This document shows, piece by piece, positions 62,998 through 64,000 of a stretch of 64,000 bases of DNA. The translations under genes were made by a program, and so were the position numbers. The DNA is from Daphnia pulex (Eukaryota; Arthropoda; Branchiopoda; Diplostraca; Daphniidae), in the NCBI RefSeq assembly GCF_021134715.1, contig NC_060018.1:6341501-6405500 (forward strand). The letters run 5' to 3'. The notes beneath the pieces are model-generated. The model was not told the origin of the DNA, did not search any database, and saw only the letters and a program-made list of their open reading frames with translations. Positions within the stretch are counted from its first letter, which is position 1. Each line of letters starts with the position of its first letter.

Positions 62998-64000
62998 TTT
63001 TAAAGTGTTAAGTGTACTGCCATGTATTATGAAATCTTATTCTGAAAACCTTGAAAAGGAAGGAATGAGATGGATGTTTGACCAAAAATTTGACTGGCTC
63101 CTGCACTGAATCTGCTCTATAAATTACATCATTGCTAAAGCACATAACTAATTGTTAGACTTTAATTTTTACATAGTAGCGGCAGATAGAACCAACGAAG
63201 GGTATGAATCAATATTTTACAGAAATGCAGTGTAAGTGTGAGTGTTACCCCCGACGTATTCAGTAGAGGGTAACACGGTAATCCTGCTCAAGATAACCCT
63301 GCTCAGGAATTTTTATTGGAAAGTTAACTGAAACGTTAGGGTGGCTTACGGTTTTCATTAGAAAAGACGCACATTTTACTAGGTCGTGTTTACCCTCGTA
63401 CCACCAAACAGGCATATGGACCCATTTTCATTGTTGTCGACCCTGTGTCCGTTCAAACTTCGCTAAGTAAAATTTGTGAAAATCATCAGAATTTGCTATC
63501 TTGACCATACTATTCAGTATTCATCCTGTGTTCATTAATCATTAGACGCGAAAAATAATAGTTAAACATTACAGTACTCAGCTTCCTTCGTCTTGTTAAA
63601 ATAAAAATTTAAAAATCTAGAGAATTTTTAGTATTATTTGAATAAAAAAATTCTCGCGTTTGTCTGTTAATTAAAAAAAAATATTTTTCTGAATCAATGA
63701 TAAAACTAATATTGCTAAGATGAAGAGGAAAAAAAACATTACAAGAATAAAGAGGGAACGCCATAACTTGTTTATTACAGCCAGGGAGATTGCAGCTTTG
63801 AAAACTTCAATAATTGAAACAATAAACGACAAGCTCGACTAAATACGATCAACATAGTGTTGTCACGTTACCTGACTAGTAGATCATTGGCAGCAGCTAG
63901 GAACAAGAAAACAGACAAATATCTTCTTAACATTCTTAATCATCGAACACCGATCAGACCCAGTTGAAAGCGCACTTCTTTATAAGGCGGTTAAAATGCA
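62998..64000. other. SELENOF 3' region and right edge
   Basis: Beyond the SECIS element there is a perfect 9 bp inverted repeat (GTGTTACCC at 63242-63250, GGGTAACAC at 63268-63276). The rest is AT-rich with no coding frame I can support. A TATAAGG near 63980 could belong to a gene beyond the window edge. Confidence 0.45.
63022..63083 (+). promoter_or_regulatory. SECIS element in the SELENOF 3' untranslated region
   Basis: ATGA at 63029-63032 faces GGAT at 63072-63075 (the non-Watson-Crick quartet, with tandem G-A pairs). The stem ATCTTATTC (63034-63042) pairs with GAATGAGAT (63063-63071). An unpaired AAAA lies at 63045-63048, and CCTT pairs with AAGG across a short loop, as in form 2 SECIS hairpins. 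It starts 25 bases after the stop codon. The lower stem looks weak by eye. Confidence 0.7.

Overview
This is a 64 kb piece of an arthropod nuclear genome, most likely a branchiopod crustacean such as Daphnia. The evidence is short GT-AG introns (about 60-110 bp), compact genes in alternating orientation, a CP190-type BTB/zinc-finger insulator protein, a true selenoprotein F with a SECIS hairpin, and a DIRS-type retrotransposon. The taxon is an inference from gene content, not from a marker gene. All exon maps were built by eye from splice sites, frame continuity and family resemblance. The exon lengths of every multi-exon model sum to whole codons.

Layout. (1) 0.7-8.7 kb, minus strand: a 17-coding-exon receptor guanylate cyclase (ligand-binding domain, one membrane helix, pseudokinase, cyclase). 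(2) 8.7-29.9 kb: about 21 kb with no supportable coding gene, full of simple repeats and TATA-like words. It probably holds the cyclase's 5' leader exons and regulatory DNA. (3) 29.9-36.9 kb, minus: the ERCC6/CSB transcription-coupled-repair ATPase, whose first coding exon is split by a 2.76 kb non-autonomous DIRS element carrying its own gag gene on the plus strand. (4) 38.4-41.9 kb, minus: a conserved helix-hairpin-helix protein of unknown function with two strictly mutually exclusive exons. (5) 42.5-44.2 kb, plus: a coiled-coil protein. (6) 44.4-46.2 kb, minus: galactokinase. (7) 47.1-47.9 kb, minus: Rab9. (8) 48.2-49.2 kb, plus: COX16 and, only 24 bases later, a TEN1-like CST telomere subunit. 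(9) 49.3-52.5 kb, minus: CP190. (10) 53.3-59.7 kb, plus: the ASH1 histone methyltransferase, head to head with CP190. (11) 60.4-61.7 kb, minus: an SLC25A35-type mitochondrial carrier. (12) 62.3-63.1 kb, plus: selenoprotein F with an in-frame UGA and a SECIS element.

The right half is gene-dense, with several head-to-head pairs likely sharing promoters (HhH gene/coiled coil, Rab9/COX16, CP190/ASH1, SLC25A35/SELENOF). The genes do not form one pathway. The one pairing with a functional echo is CP190 and ASH1, both chromatin regulators.

The most striking observation is the DIRS insertion. It is exactly bounded, adds no target duplication, keeps identical 118 bp inverted repeats and an internal complementary region matching both tips, and stops CSB translation one codon after the junction, while the rest of CSB remains intact. 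The gag gene inside it appears to use a spliceosomal intron that contains all the dead pol remnants and the internal complementary region.
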